Part shown: one piece after another, positions 36,526 through 60,547 of the stretch
Layout of the letters: the number at the start of each line of letters is the position of its first letter
Position numbering within the stretch: the stretch's first letter is position 1
Assembly (NCBI GenBank): GCA_016806645.1
Contig: JACSYO010002173.1
Location: 248,001-312,000, forward strand
Direction: 5' to 3'
Source: Ophiodon elongatus
Taxonomy: Eukaryota > Chordata > Actinopteri > Perciformes > Hexagrammidae
DNA: 64,000 nt
Notes under the pieces: model-generated
The model's database searches: none
Seen by the model: only the letters and a program-made list of their open reading frames with translations
What the model was told of the DNA's origin: nothing
Position numbers and translations under genes: made by a program

Positions 36526-37406
36526 CTGAAGGTGGAGAAATCCAATATTCACTGTGATACTACATTTTTAGGAATGTCCTGAAGCAACCCATACTGATTC
36601 ATCTCTGTACATAACGCTGAGTATATATCTGGAAAATTCAGCTCAGCACAGTGAGTCATGTAGAGTTATGACCTATTTCATTCCAAATGTTACATAATAT
36701 ATATTTATATATATATACACAGTATATATATATATTTATATATTATTATTATATTATTATATATAATATATATATATATAATTTTTTTTAAAACATGCAG
36801 GTCCTTAAACATGGCTTTCTTTGGAATAAACAGGTTGCTCTAAATATCTTGACACAACTATTTTATTTTAACTAGTATATATTTTCTGAAGCACCTGGGC
36901 CACCATTTCCATGTGTAGGCTACTCTGAGACATAATCAAAAGAACACTATATGGAAAAATGAGTGCAGTAGATGTGAGGATTTTTCCCAAAATAAAGGGT
37001 GTGGTCAACCTTGGGAGAGCTTCCGGATGTATCCCTCGTTCTCTATAATGAAGTGGATCCCAGCAGAGGAGTTCATGACGGCCCTGACGCAGTTGACACA
37101 AGTGAGCTGCAGGAGGGCGTCGGCAATGCGAGAGCATCCCCGCCCCGAAAGTCGGTCCAGGGCCTCCAGGAGGAGATCCAAGCCACTCAGCTCCAGGAAC
37201 TGGACCATCCATGTCTGGTCGCTGCCCTCCAGGCGACGCTTCAGCCCCGAGTAGTTGACCACCGTGGGAACTTGCAGCAGTCTGATGCACAGCTCTGGGT
37301 CGGCACTCTCCAGGTTGGCCTCCAGCTGGGTATCAGAGTCCTGCGAGGAGCCAAGGCGACCCCTGACAGCCGCCCACTTCTTTTTCCCATCTGACTTCCC
37401 TGACAT
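28092..37406 (-). CDS. inf2: Inverted formin 2
   Basis: Formin that nucleates, elongates and severs actin filaments; in mammals it acts at ER-mitochondria contacts and in podocytes. Coding exons (minus): 37,406-37,010; 36,273-36,158; 35,944-35,785; 34,992-34,959; 34,700-34,559; 34,343-34,211; 33,973-33,377; 32,949-32,804; 32,703-32,642; 32,552-32,450; 32,331-32,246; 32,123-32,023; 31,917-31,847; 31,759-31,652; 31,549-31,479; 31,392-31,272; 31,160-30,996; 30,709-30,607; 30,493-30,341; 30,033-29,215; 28,135-28,092. All phases agree: 1,243 aa (human 1,249). The N-terminal DID/FH3 is residues 1-330 (ANLESADPELCIRLLQVP), FH1 polyproline about 392-495, FH2 from PTLRMKKLNWQKL (about 506) to about 900 (GNFLNYGSHTGNAAGFK), the WH2/DAD-like IIDHLLADIRKGFSLRKT near 918, then an acidic Ser-rich tail. 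Start: MSGKSDGKKKWAAV just after acceptor 37,412/37,411. Oddities: a GC donor after exon 2, and a terminal exon ending in Cys without a CAAX box. Domains are certain; the C-terminus is less so. Confidence 0.92.
29072..29214 (-). other. inf2: Read-through extension of inf2 exon 20 (possible alternative C-terminus)
   Basis: If the donor CAAG|GTAACC at 29,215/29,214 is not used, the frame stays open for about 47 codons and ends in a hydrophobic run (WKLVVLFSLHLTFYILYNIF) followed by KVFFA and stop. Mammalian INF2 has a non-CAAX isoform that differs at its C-terminus, so an alternative end at this place is plausible. AT-rich intron DNA also gives hydrophobic peptides by chance. Confidence 0.25.
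33480..33795 (-). repeat. inf2: Polyproline-coding GGT/GGA repeat of the inf2 FH1 region
   Basis: Imperfect CCX triplet repeat (GGX on the plus strand) encoding runs of 5-11 prolines separated by Leu-Pro-Gly and Gly-Met spacers, the profilin-actin binding tracks of FH1. The complement gives a glycine-rich frame (33,490-33,804, plus strand), which is an artefact. Confidence 0.85.
35241..35390 (+). repeat. Degenerate tRNA-like SINE or related dispersed repeat
   Basis: GTAGCTCAGTGCTTAACGCC, then GGTCCTGGTTTCAGTCC resemble the box A and box B regions of the widespread fish repeat that usually reads 'ggctcagtggttagcac...ggtcctgggttcgaatcc'. It continues with GTGCTGGGACAGACTCCA and ends with ATGGATGAATGGA, as that family does. 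The middle is deleted. It lies in an inf2 intron and is not a functional tRNA. Confidence 0.55.
36156..36157 (-). other. inf2: GC splice donor of inf2 intron 2
   Basis: Exon 2 ends ...CAC TAC AAG and the intron begins GCAAGA instead of GT. The next exon (acceptor TTCCCCTTTCAG, from 35,944) continues GVKTQQYRF in phase and aligns without gaps to human HYK-TVCSQQYRF. AAG|GCAAG is the consensus of the minor GC-AG intron class. Confidence 0.75.
36475..36523. repeat. (TG)n microsatellite
   Basis: Perfect TG tract in inf2 intron 1. Confidence 0.95.
36698..36785. repeat. AT-rich simple repeat
   Basis: TATATA and ATTATT units in inf2 intron 1. Confidence 0.85.
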
Positions 37407-37411
37407 GATGG

Positions 37412-40350
37412 CTGCGGAGGACAGAAGGGAAACGATCACAGTTTTTTTTTTTCAATGTGTGCAGATGACAAGAGACAATTTTTTCAGCTATCATTTTTCT
37501 GAAAAAAAAACAACAAATCTGCTCGTTTTGGCCAGCAGATGGCGTCTGTTTGCAACGATATCCAAGGTTTTTCTCCAGGATACACTGTTGTCATTGCTAT
37601 CCAGATGAGCGGAAGCAGGCCAAAAACAAGGCCCTCGCAGAGAGGAAAGCAGAACAGGAAATGATAACTCCACACTTTTGTGGATGATTAAAAGATATGT
37701 CAGCAGTCCAGTTCCCACCAGCTCCGCCAAACATTCCAATCTAATCCTGCTTGAAAGAGAAGAGACTGGTTGTCAGCTTGTCAAACCTCTCTGCAAAAGC
37801 CAGGCTCAACGGTGTCTGGACAGCGTGTATCGTAATCCACCATGTACACACAGGTATTTTCAAGCTCATCACTGGGACACAAACATCGGAAAACGGGCGC
37901 ACCTGTGATGAGCTGTAACATGGAACCACCAGCTTCTAAAAACTACCCACTGCAATGCATGTTACAAGTATAAACACGTTCTCCTAATCTAATAAAATCA
38001 ATGGAATTGGAGCTCGGGCCAAAAATGTGGAGAATGTTCTCCAAAAGTCTAAAAATGCTTTCTCTCAGTGCTGGAGTTGTTATATTAGGTGGTCCAGAAT
38101 AAAAGGACAAGCGTGAGTGGTCCTTCTGTCTCCTGTTGTTGATTTCACACTTGGCAAACATAAGATATACAGACGAGGCATTGAGTGATGAGCACGAAGA
38201 CACACAATGCTCTGTAAAAAGGTCTGGATGGAATTATGGCTTTTACAAGTCTTCTATTTTACCATCGATACAATAAGAGGCCCTACTTAATCATTTTGAT
38301 TCTACGTGTTTTAGAAGCTCAGTAAACTTACACAGCAAAATTCTATTTGTGATTTCTCACTTTTCAAAAGATAATTTGCAGAAATAATGACTTGAGAAAA
38401 ATTGTACAAATTGGATTTCTATTCTCTCGGCAGAATCAAGGTAAAAGGAGGCCTTTTGTTCTTTTCTCACATAATCTGGCAAGGCATTTGTCAGCTCTGA
38501 CTGCAGCATTTTAGTCCTGCTGCCAGTGTGAGAGTGTTACCGTGGCAGCAAGCGAGACAGACAATGGTGTTTTACAACAGGCCTTCTGACTGTGTTCAGT
38601 GGCCACAAAATGGATGGATGGCTCCCTGCCCCCCTTTTTCAGGCTAATAGGAGTTGTGGCCAGAAAACCAGTTCAACACTTTCTAATTCTCGAGTACATT
38701 TGGCGTTCTTTCTTCAGTGTGAGGAACAAAAGTTGCAAGTTGACGATGCGATAAGAGGAACACTTGTGAAGCTGCCGAGAACGTTCTCGAATGGACTCCC
38801 GTCCTGCAAGGCGACAGCTATAAGGAAGACAGCTCAAAGGAAATGTTGTGTGTGTAAACAGGACTCCGCAGCACGGGCTCGGGAACTTTTCACAAGGAAG
38901 GAAAGGACTTTCCCCGGACAGGAAACGTGGCGCCAGATAAACACGCGACAGCCGTGACAGCTCAAGTTCTTCTTTTGAAAAACTTCAGTTTTCGTTTCTG
39001 TGGATGATGACTCCAGTAAATTTTGTCAAAGCGCAAACATCTGGGTGACATGTCAAGCCGTGTCAAAGATCAACTGTGATGGAAAAAAAAACACATCTTG
39101 CACATTCTTTTGTGCACTCCTCAAAATATAAGAAACTTTCACTCGCCGACCTCGTCTGCCAAGTCTCCCACATGTACCACTAATAGCAGGCTGATTCACT
39201 GCGCACAGGACCAACCTACTCATCTGTCCTCCAGTTCAACCGCCCACACAGCATCAACACTTCAGAAGACGCACAAACATCTCCGCTGATTTATTTCCTC
39301 TCAGACATATGCAAAGCTTGCTGGCATGATTAATTTGTTCCTTCTTCCACAAATGGTCTGTGCAAGTCAGCAATGGTACACGAGTAAATGCAATAAAGGC
39401 TTTAGGGGGGATAAATGTCACGGGCCAGTTTAAATGTGTATCTCTCTCGCTGCATTTTGTTTCCATCCACTGAAATACCAGATGGGAAATAAACGATGAG
39501 GATACATATTATATGTTATATTTGAGCTCCTGAGCACCGACATGGTACACTGAACACATGTTACACGTGTTGCTCGGATATTGCATAACTATAGGTCATT
39601 ATTCAAGCTTCATCAATGCTGTAAATTCTATTACAGTACTCCCGGAGTGATTATTACAACATTGAACATCTGGGTGTAATTTAACTGACTTCCTAACCGT
39701 CTCCCTTCCACTCTGCTATTTAATAAGGGAGTGATCGAAAATGCCTGCAAAGTCTACAAGCACACTGTGGAGTTGAAATGTATCTTTTTAGTTGTAGTTT
39801 CCTGTATTCCCAGACTCTCTGCAGACTCCAACACAGCCATTTGACAGATTTCGTTAAACATCTGAACATTGACAAATACATTGACAGAGACATATGGTTT
39901 TAACTCAGTTCAAGTGGATTTTGGCAACACAGTTATTTTTCCTCACCGCCTTCTTCCTCTTCGTTCTGTCCGAGGAAAGGAAAGGAGGTGAAGAGGAGAC
40001 AGACGATTGCCACATCCAGGATGGATCGATAATATTGTCACAGCAAAATGCAAATGCCAGTGTGCCAATATGCATTATGTGCATTGGTCCATTATGATAA
40101 AAAAATAAAAATAATAAAAAAACGGACCTTAGTAACAACATTAACGGTGCAACATCACTACTTTGCGCTGCGATGTATTCCCTCACAAACCAAGGGGCAT
40201 AACGGGACTATGGTCACCTTACTGTGGCGAGTAAGTGACACCCGAAAACCAACGATAACGGTGAAGATGACTTTCACTGCTATACGTGTCACATCCCAAT
40301 GTCCTGCTGCATCGTTTTAGATCACCTATAGGTTGACTATGACACCTCAC
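37412..40350 (-). other. inf2: Putative first intron of inf2 (5' UTR intron)
   Basis: A strong acceptor (TTTCCCTTCTGTCCTCCGCAG) ends at 37,412, only five bases before the inf2 ATG, so the transcript must have at least one upstream untranslated exon. The interval has no supported gene; the 121-aa plus-strand frame at 38,592-38,957 resembles nothing I know. Confidence 0.45.
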
Positions 40351-40620
40351 CTGCTTCTATCTCATGAATATGAAGACACTTGAAGAGCCGCGTCCTCTGA
40401 GCTGGTCTCAAATCAGGGGGCGCTTTGCAGTCATCCGGATATTTTTAATCTAACAAAAATAAAATGTGCATGGAGCCCCGGAGATGTTGACACTGTGTGG
40501 CAAGTCAACCCGTGTGTGGTATGCGAATGGCACCGTTTTCAAAACGTTACGGCCCCCGAGCTTTCGTTCACTTGAGAGAGACGAGCAGCATCAAGACGAT
40601 GACATTACGGAGCTGTGACT
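40351..40620 (-). promoter_or_regulatory. inf2: Candidate untranslated first exon and promoter of inf2
   Basis: On the minus strand a good donor, AAGCAG|GTGAGG, lies at 40,351/40,350, with CpG-containing sequence upstream (to about 40,620) and an ACTTCCGGTC ETS-like sequence near 40,618. Two further donor-like AAAG|GTAACG sequences sit at about 41,171 and 41,281, so the real first exon could be further upstream or several may be used. Boundaries are guesses. Confidence 0.3.
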
Positions 40621-40819
40621 TCCGGTCGAGACCACCACAATAAAACACGTGGCTGAGTTTATTAAAAGTTTCACGCAGTTCTGTTCAAGATGGGATTTGG
40701 CCCTTTGAATGTAATATATTCGAAGAAAACTGCGAATAGCCTACAAATGAACACAGCAAACCTCAAATAATTAGCTAACTACAATAAAACTCCCACTAAA
40801 ATGTAAGCTAATTAACTAA

Positions 40820-41400
40820 CTACCTAACGTTAATCCAGTAACGCTAAACAAACTGGAGTCAGCCTGCTAGCTAATTACCTACAACAGTATATTTAATATA
40901 TTTATCTTTAAGTTAAATGCTCGCGAGGCTAACGGTCAGATTCGTCAGTTGTCGCTCTGACGCTAGCTAACTGTTAAATCAAGAAGTAACGTTAACGCTA
41001 AAATAAAGTATCACTCCTGAATAAACAAAAACCAGTACAACATAGTTTTCTATTAAGTAGGCTTTAAATAAAACAGAGTCCACAAAAAATGTAATAGCTA
41101 AGTTATTTAATTCCTTTGTTAAATTTGCCACTTAACGTCTAGTTAGTGGTTAAATTAAAATGTTGCGTTACCTTTAGCCTCAAAACGGCAGACGTTAGCG
41201 TTGGTATGGCTACTTAAGCAGTAAACTAAGCACAGAAACAAACAACAAGTAAATAACGCTAATAAATGGAGTAACGTTACCTTTAGAAAGAGTCCGACCA
41301 AGGTATTTGGGTATTACGCTGATTTGCCGGTTGTAGCTCGGTCACAACTGACACAATTCAAAAAATGTCAGTTGAACTCCAACTGCTAAGTAACGTTAAC
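40820..41400. promoter_or_regulatory. TAACGTTA-rich segment upstream of inf2
   Basis: Four exact copies of the palindrome TAACGTTA (40,825; 40,987; 41,272; 41,391) occur within 575 bp, with many near copies (TAACGCTA, GCTAACGG, GTTAGCG). Such AACGTTA/GCTAGC-rich sequence is, in my recollection, frequent around transcription starts in percomorph fishes. Role unknown. Confidence 0.4.
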
Positions 41401-41430
41401 TGATGCGTTACTACTGCTAGACCATTAAAC

Positions 41431-42690
41431 TGAAAATAACGGCTGGAGGAATGACCTAAATCAAAGTAGATTCATCCAAATGTTTTTTTTTTTTATGACA
41501 ATCAATAAAAAGGTTTTCTAAGGACAGCGTTTTATTTTAGAGGCAGAATTGGCGAACTTCCGGATTTGGTGTGCCTGCCGTTTTCTGGCTTGATGGTGAT
41601 GGTGAGGCAGAATGCAGCCAGTGGTCGTGGGCCCTCCTCCCTCCTCCCTCCTCCCCATCTCAGCAGCGGGATGTGGCCTCAAACGGACAGTCTCTACGGG
41701 AGGAGATTAACCCGAGTTAAACCAAGCCAGTCAAAGATTCCTGACAGTACGCGATGCCCGTCACAAAAACAAAGCAGCTCTGTTTCATTCTGAATGAATG
41801 CCGTTTTGTTGGATAGTTGCAGAGACCACGCCCAACCCTCAGGGTGTTTGAGTCTGACTGCCCTGAAACATGCTCCAACATTTTTAGTCATAGCCTGACA
41901 TTATACTTTTAGTTATCTACAACCAGTATCACTCCTTTCTTTCACTGAAATTGCACGTCTTTATTTCAAACTAAATCCAAAATTATCCTTTGAGTTATTT
42001 AAATCAGAATCCAGGATCCAGACATAATCTGGAGACACCCAGAGAGTGTTTCCTCAGTGGTTTGTTTACATGGCACCAGGGGTACCAACAGTGGAGATAA
42101 TAATCCAATTTCTTAATCATCTTGGATTTGGGAGTCCAAATGGGCCTTAATGAATAAAACATTCCTGTGACTAAAAACACACAACAGAATAACAAGAAAC
42201 TGCTTTGAATGTGTTTGCATGTCTCCTTAAGGACAGTAACGATACGCAAGTAGGGATGAACAGGAATAGTGTGGTAATTGTTTATAATTATGTAGCTTTT
42301 TGAGTGTCTCTTATCACTGATTTGCATGCATGTAATTACAAAGTACAAAGACATCTTCAACAGACTCATCACGTATCTGAAATCTGTCAGAATGAGAATA
42401 GTGACTTTGGTTAGGATCTGGATAATTTGTTGAAATTTTGTTATCACTACCCCTGTGGCTCGAGGCAATTGAGCTTGCTACAGTTTCACTGCCTCGGAGA
42501 AAAGCAGCTGTCTGGTAAATGTATTGTCATGCTAATTTCGGTCCCCTGATCAAATGTGCCGGCACCATCAGGTCTTTTGTTTATCCAGAGGAAAATGGGG
42601 TTTCTATCAGGGAGACCACTGAGAAATCAGCAGCATGGATACCCAAGTTACAACATCAAAGAATGTGCAGGAGAGCTGCATTCTCAGCCT
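41431..42690. other. Gene-free stretch
   Basis: No supported gene. The open frame at 41,566-41,793 is over a CpG-containing stretch with an ACTTCCGG at 41,558 and could be transcribed 5' sequence. The minus frame at 42,004-42,468 (154 aa) resembles no protein family I recognise. Confidence 0.35.
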
Positions 42691-42699
42691 GCCGCGGGG

Positions 42700-44530
42700 A
42701 AATAATGGCCACACTTTGTTTGAATGGAGCAACAAAAGCTAATGACATCTATAAAGAGAGACTTCGCGATTATAATTTGGAACTTAGAAATGCAAGGCAG
42801 TCCTTCTTCTCTGACATTATAACCAAAAACAATAACAAAGCATGCGCCTTATTTGCTACCGTTGACAGGCTAACAAACCCTCCAGTGTCAGTAACTGCTG
42901 AGCTCCAATCCACCTGGGCATGCAATCAATTTGCTTCCTTTTTTACTGACAAAATTCAGAAAGTTAGACAGGCAGTTTGTGCCTCCACATCAACCACAGG
43001 ACATGTGTTGTCCCCATCTTTAAATAACATCCATTCAAATATCATGACACAATTTCATTCAATCAACCAAAGAAGCCTAGAAGACATTATGCAACATCTG
43101 AAATCATCCTCCTGCTGCTTAGATATTCTACCGACACACATCTTCTACAAATTGTAAACACATCCCTTCTCTCAGATTTTCCCACAAGCCCTAAAAACTG
43201 CAGTTATTAAACCACTCCTAAAGAATGCTAGTTTAGACCCCGCAATAATGAAAAATTATAGGCCAATATCAAACCTCCCATTTTTAAGTAAAATAATAGA
43301 AAAAGCGTTTTTTCAACAGCTGAACAACTTCTTAGCCGTAAATAACTGTTTTGATGTCTTCCAGTCCGGCTTTCGACAGCACCACAGTACTGAAACTGCT
43401 CTTGTTAAGGTTTTCAACGACATCAACTTAAACACAGACAGTGGCAGAATCTCAGTCTTAGTATTACTGGATCTCAGTGCTGCATTCGACACGGTCCACC
43501 ATGACATACTACTAGACAGACTAAAGGTCTGGGTAGGACTCTCTGGCGCAGCACTTAACTGGTTTGAATCCTACTTGAAGGACCGAGAATACTTTGTGTC
43601 TGTAGCTAATTACACATCAGAGCTGACTAGGGTGACAAGTGGTGTTCCCCAAGGTTCAATACTGGGGCCTCTTCTGTTCAACATCTACATGCTTCCACTG
43701 GCTCAGATTATGGAAAACAACAAAGTGTGTTATCATAATTATGCAGACGACACACAAATCTACATAACTATATCACCAGGGGGCTATAATCCCATACAAG
43801 GGCTGAGTAAATGCATTGAACAAATCAACAACTGGATGTGCCAGAATTTCCTTCAATTAAATAAAGATAAAACAGAAGTAATTGTTTTTGGTAGCAAGGA
43901 TGAATGATTGAAAGTCAGCGCTCAGCTTCAATCACTGATATTAAAAACCACAAACCAAGCCAGAAACCTAGGTGTAGTTATAGATTCAGACCTCAACCTG
44001 AACAGCCATATCAAGACAATTACAAAATCAGCCTACTATCACCTGAAGAATATAGCAAGGATTAGAGGACTTATGTCTCAACAGGATTTGGAAAAACTTG
44101 TCCACGCTTTTATCTTCAGTAGACTGGACTACTGTAACGGTGTGTTTACAGGTCTCTGTAAAAAGTCAGTGAGAAAGCTGCAGCTCGAGTCCTCACTAAG
44201 ACCAAGAAAGTGGATCACATCACTCCAGTTCTGAGGTCTTTGCACTGGCTTCCTGTCCAACAAATAATTGACTTTAAAATCCTGCTGATGGTTTATAAAG
44301 CACTGAATGGTTTAGGGCCTAAATACATTTCTGATATGCTGCTACCTTATGAACCATCCCGACCCCTGAGGTCATCTGGGACTGGTCTACTTTCTGTTCC
44401 AAGAGTCAGAACTAAACACGGAGAAGCAGCGTTCAGTTTTTCTGCTCCACATATCTGGAACAAAGTCCCTGAAAGCTGCAGGTCATTTATTGTTGCGTAT
44501 AAACGTAGAGGCCTACACATCAAGTGATTT
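42700..44530 (+). mobile_element. Decayed non-LTR retrotransposon, L2/CR1 group (ORF2 fragment)
   Basis: The 5'-truncated ORF2 of a fish L2-like LINE. The part before the reverse transcriptase is recognisable from about 42,735 (ANDIYKERLRDYNLELRNA). The reverse transcriptase follows with KNYRPISNLPFLSKIIEKAF, the FQSGFR motif, LLDLSAAFDTVHHDILLDRL, SGVPQGSILGPLLF and the catalytic YADD at 43,740-43,751. The C-terminal part is typical for the group (LRSLHWLPVQ, KHGEAAFSF). It cannot be active: a pair of compensating frameshifts gives an apparent stop at 43,155, a TGA at 43,905 looks like a CGA-to-TGA change, the frame shifts again near 44,190, and no endonuclease domain is present. The 3' end may extend to about 44,620. 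It lies between the inf2 promoter region and dnajc17. Confidence 0.9.
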
Positions 44531-44624
44531 TGATTTTCAGCCCAAACTAACTCTTAACCTACTAGTCAAACCTTTTACCACATGGACCTCTATAAAGGCG
44601 TGTCAATAATTATAGGATTAGTTG

Positions 44625-46140
44625 GTAGGATTTAGTTGTCCAAAGTTTTCTGGAACAGGGTCATTAAAAATGCCCAATAGAAGGCTGTGGCACAGCTCTT
44701 CTGGATTATTGTCCTGAGAGAAGGAACTCTTTTTGAATAACCTTTGGGAACAGATTGTAGACAATGTGTGGCTTTGTTACAACTTGATTCATATTTTAGA
44801 AAAAGAGAGCTGTTGAATGACATGTCAGGACGTGTTTCTGTTTAGTGATGATGTCACTAAATCACTAAACCACACAATAACAGTCCTGTATCTAGAAAAC
44901 TAAAACAGTTCACCCCTCTTTTGGAAGTTTCATTGATTCTATACCCATTCTATCCCGAGGACCCTCATGCAAGATACCGGATGTTGAAATGTTTTTTTTG
45001 GGGCTAAAATGTTGTTGTTTGATCGTCACTGCTGTGTAGTGAGTGTGATGACAGTGGTATGAAAAAGATGCAACAGCTGTGCTTTCATTTTTTACTTTTT
45101 TAAATCAAAGCATTATTAGTATTTAACTAAGCATTCCTCATCTTACTGGTGATCCCCTGGTGGCTATCAAGCACCCCTTAAGAGCCAAGAGGACACGGAT
45201 TCCAGTTTGGATACCACACTAGCCGAAAAGCTGAAATCATCCCAGAAAAGCCATAATCATAACTTTAAATATATATATATAGCTACAACTAAAAATGAAA
45301 TAAAAATGAACAGCAGAGTTCTCTGTTTACATTTTACAATTGATACAGGGTGTTGTCAGGTTTAGTAAAAACAGACTATACAAGTATTTCAATGTAAACA
45401 AAGGTGTAGCCCAGCTGCCTAAAATGATAACAAAGGTGTAAACAGTAATTATTCCTGTAAAACCTGACTGATCGCCAGGCTATAAGCTGATACTGACTTA
45501 TGTTTAAGAACTGGTGTTTATGTTCGCAGGTTTGCATTAACTAAATGTAGTACTGGAAAGAGTTTGAGGTCATTTTTAGAGACAGTGTCGCTGTTACACA
45601 ATTTGTCCACCAGAGGGCACTCAACAAGATACATTTAGCACATAACTTAATTATTCAACTATAAAATGTCACAACTCTGTAAAGAGTTGTGACTCAGAGA
45701 GCCTGAGCAAACATGCATTGATCATTGAGTATTGAGCATTGAGCATGGGTTTAGGGGAAAATAATGAAGACCAAGACATAATTTACTGTAATCTTTACTC
45801 CCAATTATGAATATTTGTAACAACCTTAAAAACCAAAGCATCATTATGCTGTAAAAAGCTTGTTGACATAAAAATAAAGATAAATATTTGAGATCACAAT
45901 ACGGCTCTACAAATCGATCTGTTTGTGATACACACTGTAAAACCATTTCACAGCTGGAATAAATATCAAGTATAAGCAACTGTGCAGTGAAACGTGACAT
46001 TCAGCACCAAGAGACACACTGTGAAAACAAGTTAAAACATATTAGGACTGATAAAACCTACTTCTCGATGTAGCTACACGCTGTGGTAAAACATGCAGGC
46101 TCTTTCTGCATTTATCCAACAGCAGAGCGGAACAACGGAA
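44625..46140. other. Gene-free stretch
   Basis: AT-rich spacer between the LINE and the dnajc17 promoter. No open frame here has support. Confidence 0.4.
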
Positions 46141-46145
46141 CAAAA

Positions 46146-46171
46146 ACTACATTTCCCAGGGTGCCGTGCGC
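46146..46171 (+). promoter_or_regulatory. dnajc17: ZNF143/THAP11-type promoter site of dnajc17
   Basis: ACTACA followed by TTTCCCAGGGTGCCGTGCGC fits the long composite motif (ACTACAATTCCC joined to CCCAGNATGCNNYGCG) bound by ZNF143/SBF and THAP11-HCF1 in vertebrate housekeeping promoters. It lies about 135-160 bases upstream of the dnajc17 ATG, the usual position for this class. Motif match seen directly; binding is inferred. Confidence 0.65.
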
Positions 46172-46305
46172 AACCTGGTTGAAAGGTTGAAGACGTGAAA
46201 CGCATGCTGCCTGGACCGGGAACAACAACAACAAACCGCTGAATTAGCCAAACGTTCACATTTCTTATTTTTCTGTGTTGGTGTCGTTGCTCACTGTCGG
46301 CAGAC

Positions 46306-60547
<14,242 letters not shown>

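Noticed and set aside
38592..38957. 121-aa plus-strand frame in inf2 intron 1
   Set aside because: Cys/Arg-rich but without recognisable domain, splice context or promoter.
42004..42468. 154-aa minus-strand frame beside the LINE
   Set aside because: No family resemblance, AT-rich, and no splice or promoter support.
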